Below are positions 11,162 to 22,189 of a DNA stretch of 64,000 nucleotides, in pieces. The stretch's first letter is position 1, and each line of letters opens with the position of its first letter. Source of the stretch: Euborellia annulipes (lineage: Eukaryota; Arthropoda; Insecta; Dermaptera; Anisolabididae); NCBI GenBank assembly GCA_023213315.1, contig JAKCPI010002958.1, positions 88,193 to 152,192 on the forward strand. Reading direction: 5' to 3'. Under the pieces are notes generated by a model, which saw nothing but the letters and a program-made list of their open reading frames with translations, searched no databases and was not told where the DNA came from. The position numbers and the translations under genes were made by a program.

Positions 11162-11924
11162 TTTGTGTCGAGATATATTTAGTTTCCCATAGCACCTTAG
11201 TTTCAAACTTGCATTTTAAATGTTGACTGCTTGAAATAAACTATGGTTATTTTTCAAAATTTTAATCTCATATTTGGACATTTTATACACAATATAGAAT
11301 CGTAAATAAATACAAAATTTCATAAGAATTGGAAAAAAAAATTTTAAATGCCTAAAAAGTTCCAAAGGGGACCCCCTTTTGAATCGAAATTAACATACAA
11401 ATCCCTATAGGAAATTAACATTAGGCCTATGAGAGAAGGCGGAGAGACAGGCGATAATGTTTGCAAGTGAGAGAGAGAGAGAGAGTGATATATGTTTTCC
11501 CGGAAACAATTAAAGACAGAAAAAAAATAAAAAATAAAAAAAAAAAATAATTTAAATAATAATTGATTTTTAATCTAATAAAAAGAAAAAGATTTAAATT
11601 CCGTTACCATGGCAACCAGTTCTATCTTTCCTATGAAGAACAAGAGTAAAGTGGTCTTCAGAAGATTTCAACGGCAAAATGAGAATATACATTTTAAAGA
11701 GCATCTAAAAAATAGTTGATTTATGAATTTTAAAAAAATCCTTGGAGGGAATTTTGAGAAAATGGAAAAAAACTGAAAAAGTACATCAGTAAAGTACTAG
11801 TACTTTTTGGCCGATTTTGTTCAAAAGCTTATTTTGAGATTCTTCAAAGGTACCTAAGTTAAATATAAAATTTCAATCCGGTAGCTCAATTCCTTCATGC
11901 TAAAAATCTGTCCACACATACAGA

Positions 11925-11956
<32 letters not shown>

Positions 11957-12110
11957 CACACACAGACCAATTTGCGGGACCCACTTTTTTGGACTCAGGG
12001 GACCTCAAAACATGTATATCCATCAAAATCTCGACATCGAATTTTTGACATGATCGCAATACTTTCTCTCCTATATATTTCATATATAGGGTACGAGAAA
12101 GTAAAAAATC

Positions 12111-13849
12111 AAATGTGTGAGTAAAATGAATGAGAGAAAAAAATTATGGCGAAACCAGAGATTAAAAAGTTTCAAATTAAATCCCAAATTGACAAATATA
12201 TTATTTATATTATTGTGAATTAATTGATATTGACAAATGATGCAATGTATAAATTATAAAGTCTTATAATATATAATACCAGTATATAAATAAATTATTA
12301 TTATGATAAGGGATAGATTAATAATTAAATGAGAAATGAAAAAAAAAAAAAACTTTTTCACAAAATATTTCAAATTATGGTTATTAATTTAATATAACTC
12401 ACCATTTAGAGTAAAAGGAGTTATAATCCAACACAATAAACACTAAATTTTATTAAATTTAACCAAATATAAAATGACATTCACAAGTTGAAATATAACT
12501 TCGAGATGGAGGGAAACGACTCAAGTCAAAGAGTATAATTATTTGAGGGTCATTTCAGAAAGTTGATTTATTTTACTTTTAAATAATTAATATTCACAAA
12601 ATCATCTTTAAAGTTTATAAACAATAAAATTCTAATAATTAAAAAATGATATTTAATAGATTTAAATATTTTTGTAAACTTAAGAAAAAGTTTTATTTTA
12701 GAAAAATTTATTTTATTAATATAAAAATAAATTTTAATGAATATTTTATTCTTTCAAATTTTGTTAGATTTTCAAATCAGTTTCAATATTTCGGAAAAAC
12801 ACCAGAAATTGTTGTTTGTGAAAAACTTGAAGAAATGAGGAGGAGGGAATTTTAAATATGATTTTTGTGATAAAAATCAAATATTCAAAATATGATTAGA
12901 AAAATCAGGTGTGACTGGTCGCATAGCAGACAACTTTCTCTTATCCTTCGGCAGGAGAAAGTTGTGTACTGTGCTTGTCACACCAGATTTTTTTGTGTCT
13001 AAATATATTTAGTTTCGGCTAATCTTTACTTATAAAAAAATTAAAAACAATTAGGGAATGTAGAGCTAATGTCAAAAGAGTGAACTTAAGTGTAGGCCAG
13101 GGCTGTTAGATACAAAAAAGAAATTAGAATGTTAATTTTTTCTCGGAAAGATATAACTTTTCTTTCCTTTAAAGCCTAAGTACAGCTCCTTTCCTACTCA
13201 TATAGCTAGGCCATTGATAAAAGACTTTCTATTTAAAATTATTATGGGAAATTATACTAAAGTTAGTCTTGAAAGGTCAAAAGGTGAAACATGCATTAAC
13301 TTTAAGGAGAAGGAGAGAGAGATTGAGTATTAATAGTATAAATTTAATAGAAATCTCTTAATTTGAAGTATGAATTACTTCATTAAACATTAAATATACG
13401 GAATTAATAATTTCTAATATAAATGAAATTTTGACAAAAAGTAAGTTAACAAATTAACTAAAAGCTTTATATATATATATATATTTATATATATAAAATT
13501 TTGTGTCAATCCGTCAAGGTATAATCGTGTCTATTTACACACATTCCTGTTTTTTTTTTGTAAAATCTCTCTCTGAAAAAAAATATAAATATAATGAATA
13601 AATTTTTAATATATTAGCTAAAGAGCAACTGTTGACTTGCAAAAATTAATTGAACATTTAAAGTAACAGATTCCGAAATACCGTTAGGGGCCCCCTAATG
13701 CTTTGTTATACTAAAGTTGGTATTTAAACTGTTTAGATTATCAGTTGTTTAAGAGTCAATTGACATTGAATGGAATGTTGACGTTCCCTTTAAATTTGAC
13801 TTTTAAAGGTCTGTCAAGAATTTACTATGAACTGTGAAAAAAGTCATTT
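12111..13849. other. Gene-free AT-rich stretch
   Basis: No credible coding region, RNA gene or terminal-repeat element is visible apart from the hairpin at 12898-12993. There are A/T runs and a (TA)n tract near 13470-13490. Short frames such as the one around 12650-12850 are low-complexity and unsupported. Confidence 0.6.
12898..12993. repeat. Solo copy of the foldback hairpin module
   Basis: The hairpin begins aaatcaggtgtgactgg and ends cacaccagatttttttgtg, with inner arms acaactttctcttatcc and ggcaggagaaagttgt. It is followed by tctaaatatatttagtttcgg, the same inner-arm start seen at 10384-10410 and 11168-11190, so it is probably a solo end of a foldback element. Confidence 0.75.
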
Positions 13850-16625
13850 ATTGAATATTTGACATATATAATGTGTTTCGTACTGATAGAAACGAAGTAA
13901 CAAGTGGTTGCAGCAGAGGTGGTGGCGTTTTATTCGCTATCAAGCGTAGTTTTCGAGTCCAAAGAATATTAGAACTTGAGGTTCCAGAAATGGTGTGTTT
14001 AAGGTTCGATGACTATCAAAATCTGTATTGTGTTGTTGTATATTTTACACCATCAACTCATACAAGTGTTATTCAAAAATTTTACGACAAACTTGAAAAT
14101 TTCCCTTTCGAAGAAAACTCGAGGTTGATTGTTTTCGGTGACTTTAATCTGAATGTTTATGGTTCGGGGCATGATTTGCTAGAGGGAGATTCGAAATGTA
14201 AAGATCTACTGTCTTTTCTTAAATATAACAACCTATCACTAAAAAATAATATTTTGAATAAACTAGGCAAGACATTAGATCTGGTTATTACCAACATTAG
14301 TGATGAGGATAAAATGCAATCAAGAAAAAAGAAATAAAGGGTCAAAAAGAATTGACTCTGGCGAAAATACACAAAATTCTGAGACCATGTATTATTTTAA
14401 AAAAGGAAATTACCATCAACTATATCTCTTATTAAAATCAATTAATTGGGAAGAATTATATTTAAACCAAAATGCAACTAATGCTGTAGATATTTTTTAT
14501 AAACGCATTCATTGGGCTATGAAAATAGCAATTCCCCAAAAAAAGAACTTTATTAAGTCCACTAAATTCCCTTCATGGTACAGTAGAGGCTTAATAAAAG
14601 ATATTAAAACTAAAGAGAAATATAGAAAAAAATATAATAGATGCTCTAACAATTTTAACAGGGTTAACTATATGAATATGAGAAAAAAGGTACACATCGG
14701 CATTAGAAGGGATCATGGAGTATATATTAAAATGATAGAGCAAAATCTAAAACGCGATGGTAGGCTCTTCTGGCGTTATGTTGGTAACTTGAGGAAACCC
14801 AGGGTTGAACACCATACTATGACTTTAGAAGGTCGTAGCTTTGATGGTCCCCTAGAGATTGCCAACGCATTCTCCAAATTTTTTGAAAACATCTTTTCTT
14901 ACTCACAATCGGTACCTGGGGACTGCGTTGTTGGTAATGATTATATGATGTCAGATATGCTAAGCATTAAGCATATAACTGGGGGTGAGGTCACAGAGGC
15001 TATTGGCGAATTGCAAATAAAAAAAGCTGGGCCTGATGATATTCCTGCATTCATTTACAAAGGATGCAGGGATGTTTTACTAGAACCTCTTCTGTATATC
15101 TTCAATTTGATCTTAAAATCAGAAACATTTCCGGAGCAGTGGAAGGTGGCTAGGGTCATACCAATACATAAAAAAGGGAATAAAGAAAAAATAGATAATT
15201 ACAGACCAATCTGCGTGTTGTCTGCGGTTGCTAAGGTGTTTGAAAATATTATTGATACTCAAATAAGATCTTATATGAAGAGATATATAACGCCCAACCA
15301 ACATGGATTTTGGGCTGGCAGATCTATAGTCACCAATTTGATGAATTTTGTCTCACAAATAGTGGATGTAGTTGATGAGGGTGGACAGGTTGACGCGGTT
15401 TATACTGATTTTTCTAAGGCGTTTGATCGTGTTAATCACAATGTTTTGTTGGATAAACTGCGTCTCTATGGCTTCTCACAGCCATTGATCAGATTACTTG
15501 AAACCTATTTAAAAAATAGAAAGTTAAGGGTGGTTTTCAATGGTACGGCATCCACTCATTTTTTTACACCTCCTTCGGGAGTACCACAAGGCTCTAATTT
15601 AGGGCCTTTACTCTTTCTGATATTCGTTAACGACGTTGTGTTAAAAATAGAGCAGTCGCAGTGCTTACTGTTTGCTGATGACATAAAACTTTTCACTAAA
15701 ATCAATAGTGGTGATGATTGTTTGCGTCTTCAAAAAGACATAGACAATCTTTTTTTATGGTGTAGTAATAACCATCTGGATATAAACACGACAAAGTGTC
15801 ACACAATATCCTTCACAAGAAAGAGGGTTCCTATCTCCTTTCTATACGAGATCAATGGGTCACCTCTTGAAAGGGTTTCAACAGTGAGGGACTTGGGAAT
15901 TCTCCTAGATTGTAAATTAAATTTTAAAAAGCACCTTGAAGTGACTGTAGGCAGGGCCCTTGGAAGATTGGGTCTGATAAAAAGGTCCTCCAGATACATC
16001 AAGGATCGGGAGGCACTTTTGTGCCTCTATAAATCTTTGGTAAGGAGTATCTTGGAATTCGGTTCCATAATTTGGTATGGCCATACTGCCTCTTTTGATC
16101 TGTCTATTGAAAGGGTTCAGAAGAGGTTCTTAAGGCTGCTATTTGCCAGTGACTTTGGGATCTTCACTTATGATGTCACATACGACCATCTTTTGGCACT
16201 ATATAATCTTGAGTCTCTCCGTGTGAGATGGAGAAGAGCCTCTCTACTCTTTCTCCACGGAGTACTGAATGGTCGCATCGATGATGATCAGATACTGGGG
16301 AGGGTCGGTATCTCAGTGCCAACATTTATGCGCAGGAGCAGCCCGCTTTTTGTTGAAAAATATTCCAGGACCAACCTGGGTTATTGGTCCCCTATGTCTA
16401 CAATGCTAAAAATGGCCAATGAAACCTTCATAAATGCCGATGTGGACTTTTTCAATATAGACGCTAAACTGTTAAGGACACTCGTTTGATGGTACACTGT
16501 ATTTTATTAATGTTCTGTATAACTATCATACAATGTATATTTATTCATCTCTTTGTAAATGGATTTTTTTCTGTAAAGAGTTAAATTAAATTAAATTAAA
16601 TTAAATTAAATTAAATTAAATTTTA
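13850..16625 (+). mobile_element. Jockey/CR1-superfamily LINE, 5' truncated, frame-disrupted
   Basis: The first open segment (13873-14337) is the C-terminal part of an apurinic-type endonuclease: FRTDRN, SRGGGVLFAIK, VVYFTPS and VFGDFNLN are seen. The frame is then lost with apparent loss of the endonuclease end, and a second frame (14300-16489, 729 codons) carries the linker and a full reverse transcriptase: IPIHKKG, YRPICVLS, NQHGFWAGRS, DFSKAFDRVNH, PSGVPQGSNLGPLLF and LFADDIKLF with both catalytic aspartates, then the thumb (RDLGILLD). The 3' end has a ttaaa repeat at 16586-16625. The RT reading frame is long and clean, so the insertion is fairly recent, but the 5' half and frame break make it inactive alone. 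Plus strand. The clade beyond Jockey/CR1 superfamily is not certain. Confidence 0.9.
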
Positions 16626-17396
16626 AGAAAATTTAAATAAGTTATTTTGTTTTATCAACCAAATAAATTGATAAATATGTTAATATTAATGAAAATGAAA
16701 AAAAATAAATGATTTTTAGTGATTTTTTTAACAATCATTATTATTAGTTAGAAAAATTGATAAGAAGATATTTCCAATTTATTTTATTGTAATAATGCAA
16801 ATATAAAATGATTCATTTTTATAATTAAAAAATTTGTAAAATAGAATATCAATATATAATAAAAGAGATATTAGTGTTAATTTGTAAGTTTCAAAAAATA
16901 AAATAAAAGTTATTAAATGCAGGAGGATAGTTTAAATTAAAAGGTAAATTTATGTATTTGTGATTCCATTAGAATAAAATTAGCTGGCTTTATCTGTGTA
17001 CTAATTACTTAATTTTATAAATATTTCGGCAGACATGACGTCTATTATCTTCCTTGGAGGAGAGGTGAATATCGAGGTAAACAATGAGCAAATTTGAAAA
17101 GATACAAGAGAATGTGCAAGGGATAACATAAGTAGTGGCATGCTAAGTGCTAATTGTTGATGAGGATATTCTCTTCGGCTCTAGGATGATGTCGAAATAT
17201 TTGGAAAATAAAGGAATGTAAGCAGAAAAATTTTGACATAGAATTTTTGACATGAATCTAATACTTTCTCTCTCCCTATTACATTTATAGGTAAGAGAAA
17301 GAAAAAAAATGACTGGTTCTATTTTTCCTAACTACATAATTAATATAAAATCTGACTTCTCTAGAAATTATTTTCTCAGCTTACACCTATCCTCAG

Positions 17397-17430
<34 letters not shown>
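16626..17430. other. Gene-free stretch with degenerate hammerhead-like fragments
   Basis: The stretch is AT-rich with no gene. Near 17030-17060 and 17185-17215 it has gtcgaaatatttgg-type fragments resembling the hammerhead-like element at 27297, but the core is broken (CTAGGA in place of CTGAGGA). A (TA)n tract runs 17401-17430. Confidence 0.5.
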
Positions 17431-17434
<4 letters not shown>

Positions 17435-19095
17435 CCGGATTTTAAGCAAAATGCTTATTGCTCAATTTTATAAGCAACCATTAGATATTTAATTTCTATA
17501 CGAATTAGGAAAAACTAAGTGTATTGAGATGACATTTTTTATGCTTTTTTTGCTTTTTTTGAGTTTTCATGCTTTTTTTGCCCTTTGTGCTTATTTGAAC
17601 TTATTTTACGAATATTTATAATTTTTTTTTTTTTATTAAAAAACACAATTTTTTCCCATTCACACACGCATACACAAGGGGCGTATATAAGGGGGGGGGG
17701 GGGCGAGGGAGCCCGGCTCCCTCCGAAATTTTCCAAATGCATATACATATAAGGGGATATATAGACATTAGCGGATCTCGGCCACCTCGAAATGTTTGAT
17801 CGGCCCCTCAGTGCGAAAAAATATAGCCCTGTAAAAAATTTTTTTTCTGCAGGGTGAAAAACAAAAGGGAAAATGTTCTGCGGAGCGGCAAAATTTTCGT
17901 GTGGAAAACCTTTGGCTCCGCAAAAGGGGAAATGTTCCGGACGGCAAAAATATCGCGTCTCTAAAAAAAAGGTAAAATGATTTTCGCAGGGCGGGGCGGA
18001 AAAAATTTAGTTTCTTTAAAAAAAAAAAAAAAAAATTGAGTTCAGCCCCTCCCCCCCCCCCCGAAAAAAATGTCTATATACGCCCCTGGTCTACGCACAG
18101 TCATTTTTGCAACTTAGGCCATTTAAAACTTTAAACAATACTCGTTATTTGTAAATATATCTATTGGGGGTCCAGGCATTCTTATTTAAGCCATTTGGTA
18201 TCCAAGTGGCTTAAATAAAATCAACGGACTGCATGGGATCCGAATCCTCGACCCTTGGTATACAAGGCAGGCGCGCTACCAACTACACCAAGCCCGAGGG
18301 CTATACAATTTTTAAAAATAATTAAAAACATTATTCAGCAAAATGTAAAGCAAATCCTTCGGCAACTGCGCAAATCGCGCCTTCCCTACTCTGACTCGAG
18401 CCCCCTGGGACCCCTGGACCCCCTACTGCGGCGGACCCTCGCAAGGGGGTAATCTGGGGGGGACTGGCCTCACACCAAGGGCGGATTCAAGAGGGGGGGG
18501 GTGGTAAAGGGGTTAATTACCCCCCCCCCCAGATTTGAAAAAATACTTTTTTCGAAAAAAATGTATTTTTAATGTAAAATTTTAAAAATTAATACTTAAA
18601 AATTTGATTTATATTTATATTCTGGCAAACAAGTACAGAATGCGCCTTTAAATTACCGCTGTGCGACCAGTCACTCCAGATTACCCCCCCCCCCCCGAGA
18701 GACACCTCTGGATCCGCCACTGCCTCACACTTTCGGTAATTTAAAGTTGCATTCTGTATTTGTTTACCCGAATATAGGTATATACAAACAAATTTTTTTT
18801 AATTTTTAAAATTTTATATTAAAATTAATTACATCCTTTACCCCCCCCCCCCTTGTATCCGCCATTAGAATGAGTAGAAATTGCTTATTTTTTTTTTTTT
18901 TTTATTTCGCCCGTTTAGCCACGCGCCATTGGGCCAAAGCGTCTACAAAATAAAATACATACAAAAATAAATACATAAAAATTAACACCAACCATTTTTT
19001 TATGCTTATTTAAAACTTTTTATTCAAGATTTTTATGCTTTTTTAAGCACTTTTTTTTTTTTTTCATTTTTTTTTATGCTTTTTTGTCCGGTCTC
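17431..19095. mobile_element. Non-autonomous TIR element with gagaccgg ends (copy 1)
   Basis: The left end starts gagaccggattttaagc and the right end finishes with ttttttgtccggtctc. The same ends recur inverted at 19236-19796. The subterminal zone has repeated tgctttttt motifs. The interior holds poly-C/poly-G tracts and a nested segment whose ends resemble ggggcgtatata (17684-18089). No transposase is seen. The superfamily is not recognised. Confidence 0.65.
18195..18297 (-). mobile_element. tRNA-like sequence (pseudo-tRNA or SINE head)
   Basis: On the minus strand gggcttggtgtagttggtag fits an A box and gaggattcggatccc fits a B box, with a T-arm-like turn. The anticodon region ccttgtataccaagg folds but with a non-standard loop, so no anticodon is assigned. 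It is nested inside the TIR element and followed by non-tRNA sequence, which favours a tRNA-derived repeat over a working gene. Confidence 0.5.
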
Positions 19096-19235
19096 TCTCT
19101 CTCTATATATATACATAAATAGTAGTGTTAAAATAGAATATAGGATCTCTTTACTTTAGATGTGATTTAGTAGAAAAAATAAGGAAAAGAGAAAAGTGAG
19201 GAATATAAACTTTGTTTAATGAATAGTCATGAGTA

Positions 19236-19796
19236 GAGACCGGACAAAAAAGCATAAAAAAATGGAAAAAAAAGTGCTTAAAAAAGCATAAAAAAACTTG
19301 AATAAAAAGTTGTTAAATATGCATAAAAGTTGAAAAAAAGCATCTAATAAGCAATTTTTACTCATACCAATGGCATATACAAATTTTTTTTTAAAGAAAC
19401 TAAATTTATTCCGCCCCGCCCTGCGAAAATTTTTTTTTTGCGGAACCAAATTTTTTCACCCTGAGGAAAAAATTTTTTTTACAGGGCTATATTTTTTCAC
19501 ACTGCGGGGTTTTTGGAAAATTTGGGGGGGCGCCCCCCCTCCTTATATACGTCCCTGGTATATGCGTGTGTGAATGGGAAAAAAGTTTTTTAATAAAAAA
19601 AAAAAAAAAAAAAATTATAAATATTCGTAAAATAAGTTCAAATAAGCACGAAAGGGAAAAAAAGCATGAAAACTCAAAAAAAACATAAAAAATGCAATCT
19701 CAATGCACTTAGTTTTTCCTAATTCGTATAGAAATTAAATATCTAATGGCTGCTTATAAAATTGAGCAATAAGCATTTTGCTTAAAATCGGGTCTC
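19236..19796. mobile_element. Non-autonomous TIR element with gagaccgg ends (copy 2, inverted)
   Basis: The left end gagaccggacaaaaaagc is the complement of the right end of copy 1, and the right end ...cttaaaatcgggtctc mirrors copy 1's left end at 17431. The interior is shorter (561 bp). The two copies are 140 bases apart in opposite orientation. No coding capacity is seen. Confidence 0.65.
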
Positions 19797-20037
19797 TAGT
19801 CATGAGTTATGAATATAATTTGAACAAAATTACCCAAACATGTATATATACATGAAGTGTAATATAATTTAAAAAATTCTAAAAAGAAATAAGAATGATA
19901 GTTGTGTGAATAATTATATAAATTTTTTAATTTTAATAAAATCTATGTGTTCATTCATTCATTTTCATTTTGAATGGCCTTAGACAAGTGTCCATTTGAT
20001 CAGCTTTCATAAAATCTATGTGTATATATATATTTGG

Positions 20038-20309
20038 ATCATTCTACAAAAATGGGTTAACTTTGGGGTCGAATTTGAAATGTACAATTTGTAAATTGGA
20101 TTTCAATTATTTGTAATGATTTTGATAGACAATAAGTTAATTTTTATTGTATCCATATAACAACACTCAGATTTGTTTATTTTCTTTTTTTTATAAGCTC
20201 ATCAGCCTCTTAGGTTTACTGTTGAAAAACTTCCAGGGGACTGACGTTTTTGATATAAAACACAAAAAATCTGCTAATTGATATGTAATACTTTTTTTCT
20301 TCTTATACA
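20038..20309 (+). repeat. Diverged copy of the fizzy-related intron 6 repeat
   Basis: It matches 412-690 and 28461-28740 with scattered substitutions and small gaps, starting at tcattctacaaaaatgggtt. It stops exactly where the next TIR element begins. It is more diverged than copies A and B are from each other, so it is an older or separate insertion. Confidence 0.75.
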
Positions 20310-20764
20310 CAGGGTGTTTCAGGAGGAATAGTAAATATTTTAAGGGGTGGTAGTATAGACTAATTGCAATAAAAAATTCTATACAATATGTGTCCAATTT
20401 TTACTATGTTCAGAGATACAGCTTTTGGTATTACGCCGTTTGCTATGAACGTATTTATTTAATTTAACGATTGTCAAGAGTAGTGTGTTGTTGACATTGA
20501 ATGTTTTCAACTATATCGTTTAAACATGCATTTATACTGCATATGTAAAAACGTGCAGCATGTTTAAACGATGCAGTACAGTTCACTTGGCCAACAAATC
20601 AGTGTCAGTTGAAAACATTCAATGTCAACAACAACACACTACTTTTGACAATCATTAAGTTAAATAAATACGTTCATTACAAACAGTGTAATATCTCTGG
20701 ACATATTCCAGATACTACTTCCTCTACTACCACCCATTAAAATATTTACTATTTCTCCTGAAAC
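20310..20764. mobile_element. MITE with cagggtgtttcaggagga terminal inverted repeats
   Basis: Left ttcaggaggaatagtaaata and right tatttactatttctcctgaa are complementary over about 45 bases. A second inverted pair, gttgacattgaatgttttca against its complement, lies inside. There is no reading frame of note. The cagggtgtt start is common in Tc1/mariner-like or hAT-like small elements; no clean target duplication was found. Confidence 0.65.
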
Positions 20765-20784
20765 ATATATTCTGGAAGACTGGG

Positions 20785-21300
20785 TATATGCGAAGATGGG
20801 GTTAAGTCGCTTTGGTTGATGAGCGACTTAACCCGAGAAAACTCATCTTCGCATAAATATATGTATTATGGAAGTTTTCCGCAAGTGGGTGTTTGTGAAG
20901 TTTTCTTATATCTTTTCTCGTGTGATTATTTCATTGTATTTTTTTTTTTAAATATGGAAAATTTTTAATGGAAACGTGTGGTTCAAACACTAAATATTTC
21001 TAACTCTTTTTATAAAAACAATGAAATAATCACATGAGAAAACGCATGGCGGTACTTTAATAGTGACCCTCAAAGTGCAGTGAGGGACAATATTAAGTCC
21101 CACCCATGCGTTTTCTACTTGTGATTATTTTATGGTTTTTATAAAAGAAAATGAAAATCTTAATTGGAAATTTTCTAGGTTTGAACCATGAAAGTTTCCA
21201 TTTAAAAATATATAATATTTTTTTTAAAAACAATGAAATAATCACAAGTAAAAAACGCATGGATGGGACTTAATATTGTCCCTCACTGTACAAAATGAAT
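20785..21300. repeat. Cluster of short inverted repeats
   Basis: A hairpin at about 20789-20857 pairs tgcgaagatg and ggttaagtcgc with their complements. Around 20910-21290 the block tgattatttcattg alternates four times in both orientations with ttttctcgtg/cgcatgg-type ends and ggacttaatattgtccctca. It looks like nested MITEs sharing ends. No gene is present. Confidence 0.6.
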
Positions 21301-22189
21301 ACAGAAAAAAAAAATTAATAAGTGGAATATTATGATTATTGTTATAACTTTTGAGATTTTTTATATATAAAATTACTACGGTTTCCATTATAATTTGTCT
21401 TAGTTTTCGAGATACATTTTGTTCTTTGTGTTTTTGTAATAAGAAAAATGAGAATTATATTGTTTGTCTTTGATTCATCAGGTGGGTACCCTATTTTTTT
21501 AAAATCTTGTCTCCTTAGACGAGTAACATAATCAATTTGAATTTGAAGTAATGTTAAGCCATAAATTTATAAACACTCTTTGTATTTTAATTGATACTTA
21601 TGAATGAACGTTTGTTACTCACCATGGATTGTTAGCTCGGAGTCTTTATTTAATTCTTAGAGTCTAATTGCTTCCTCTAGTTCGATTTTTGTTGAAGATA
21701 ATCATAGATAATGACACATAAACCGACTCTGATCTAGGGTGAATCATTTGAAGGTTGCTGCCTGCTCATAGGCTCCTCAAATCACGTGACAGAATAAACG
21801 CATTTTATTGGCTCCCCGTCGAGTTAATCCTTTAGATTCATTTTCGGCGCCTTTTTTCAATTATTTTTATTTTTTTTTTATATTTAATATATAAAATTGA
21901 ACCCTAGCAGGGTCAGATACAGAGGGGGTGACAATCCATGAGGCTCGGGATCTTTCAACTTATTTCCTAAATTCTTAATGAAAACAAAAATCATGAAATT
22001 TCTCTTCTAATGATTCTCGAGTACTTTTGGTTGTTATTATTGGCTCCTGAAAAAAATATTAAAAATATTTTAATACAAAATTTTTTTGAAGCGCATATCG
22101 ACTGTATATGCATATTTTAAAACAAGATACTAGAAATTCTATCAGACCTTTACTTTTACAAAAGAGTCTCAAAAACTTTATTTTTTTTT

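Larger units (their letters stand above)
9640..12110. mobile_element. Large foldback element with ~0.8-1.1 kb inverted arms
   Basis: The left arm (about 9640-10418, reading outwards) and right arm (11157-12110) are inverted copies: the block around 10381-10410 matches 11168-11197 in reverse, and the same holds through the CT/GA-rich block (10070-10120 versus 11460-11490) to the outer ends. The left arm lacks ~170 bases present in the right arm. Each arm ends inwards in a long hairpin (10419-10503; 10966-11161). The 460-base spacer contains a tRNA-like sequence and no gene. No transposase is encoded, so it is probably non-autonomous. Confidence 0.8.

Noticed and set aside
18226..18295. Functional tRNA gene
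   Set aside because: Box A and B matches are present, but acceptor and anticodon stems do not pair properly and it lies inside a transposon.
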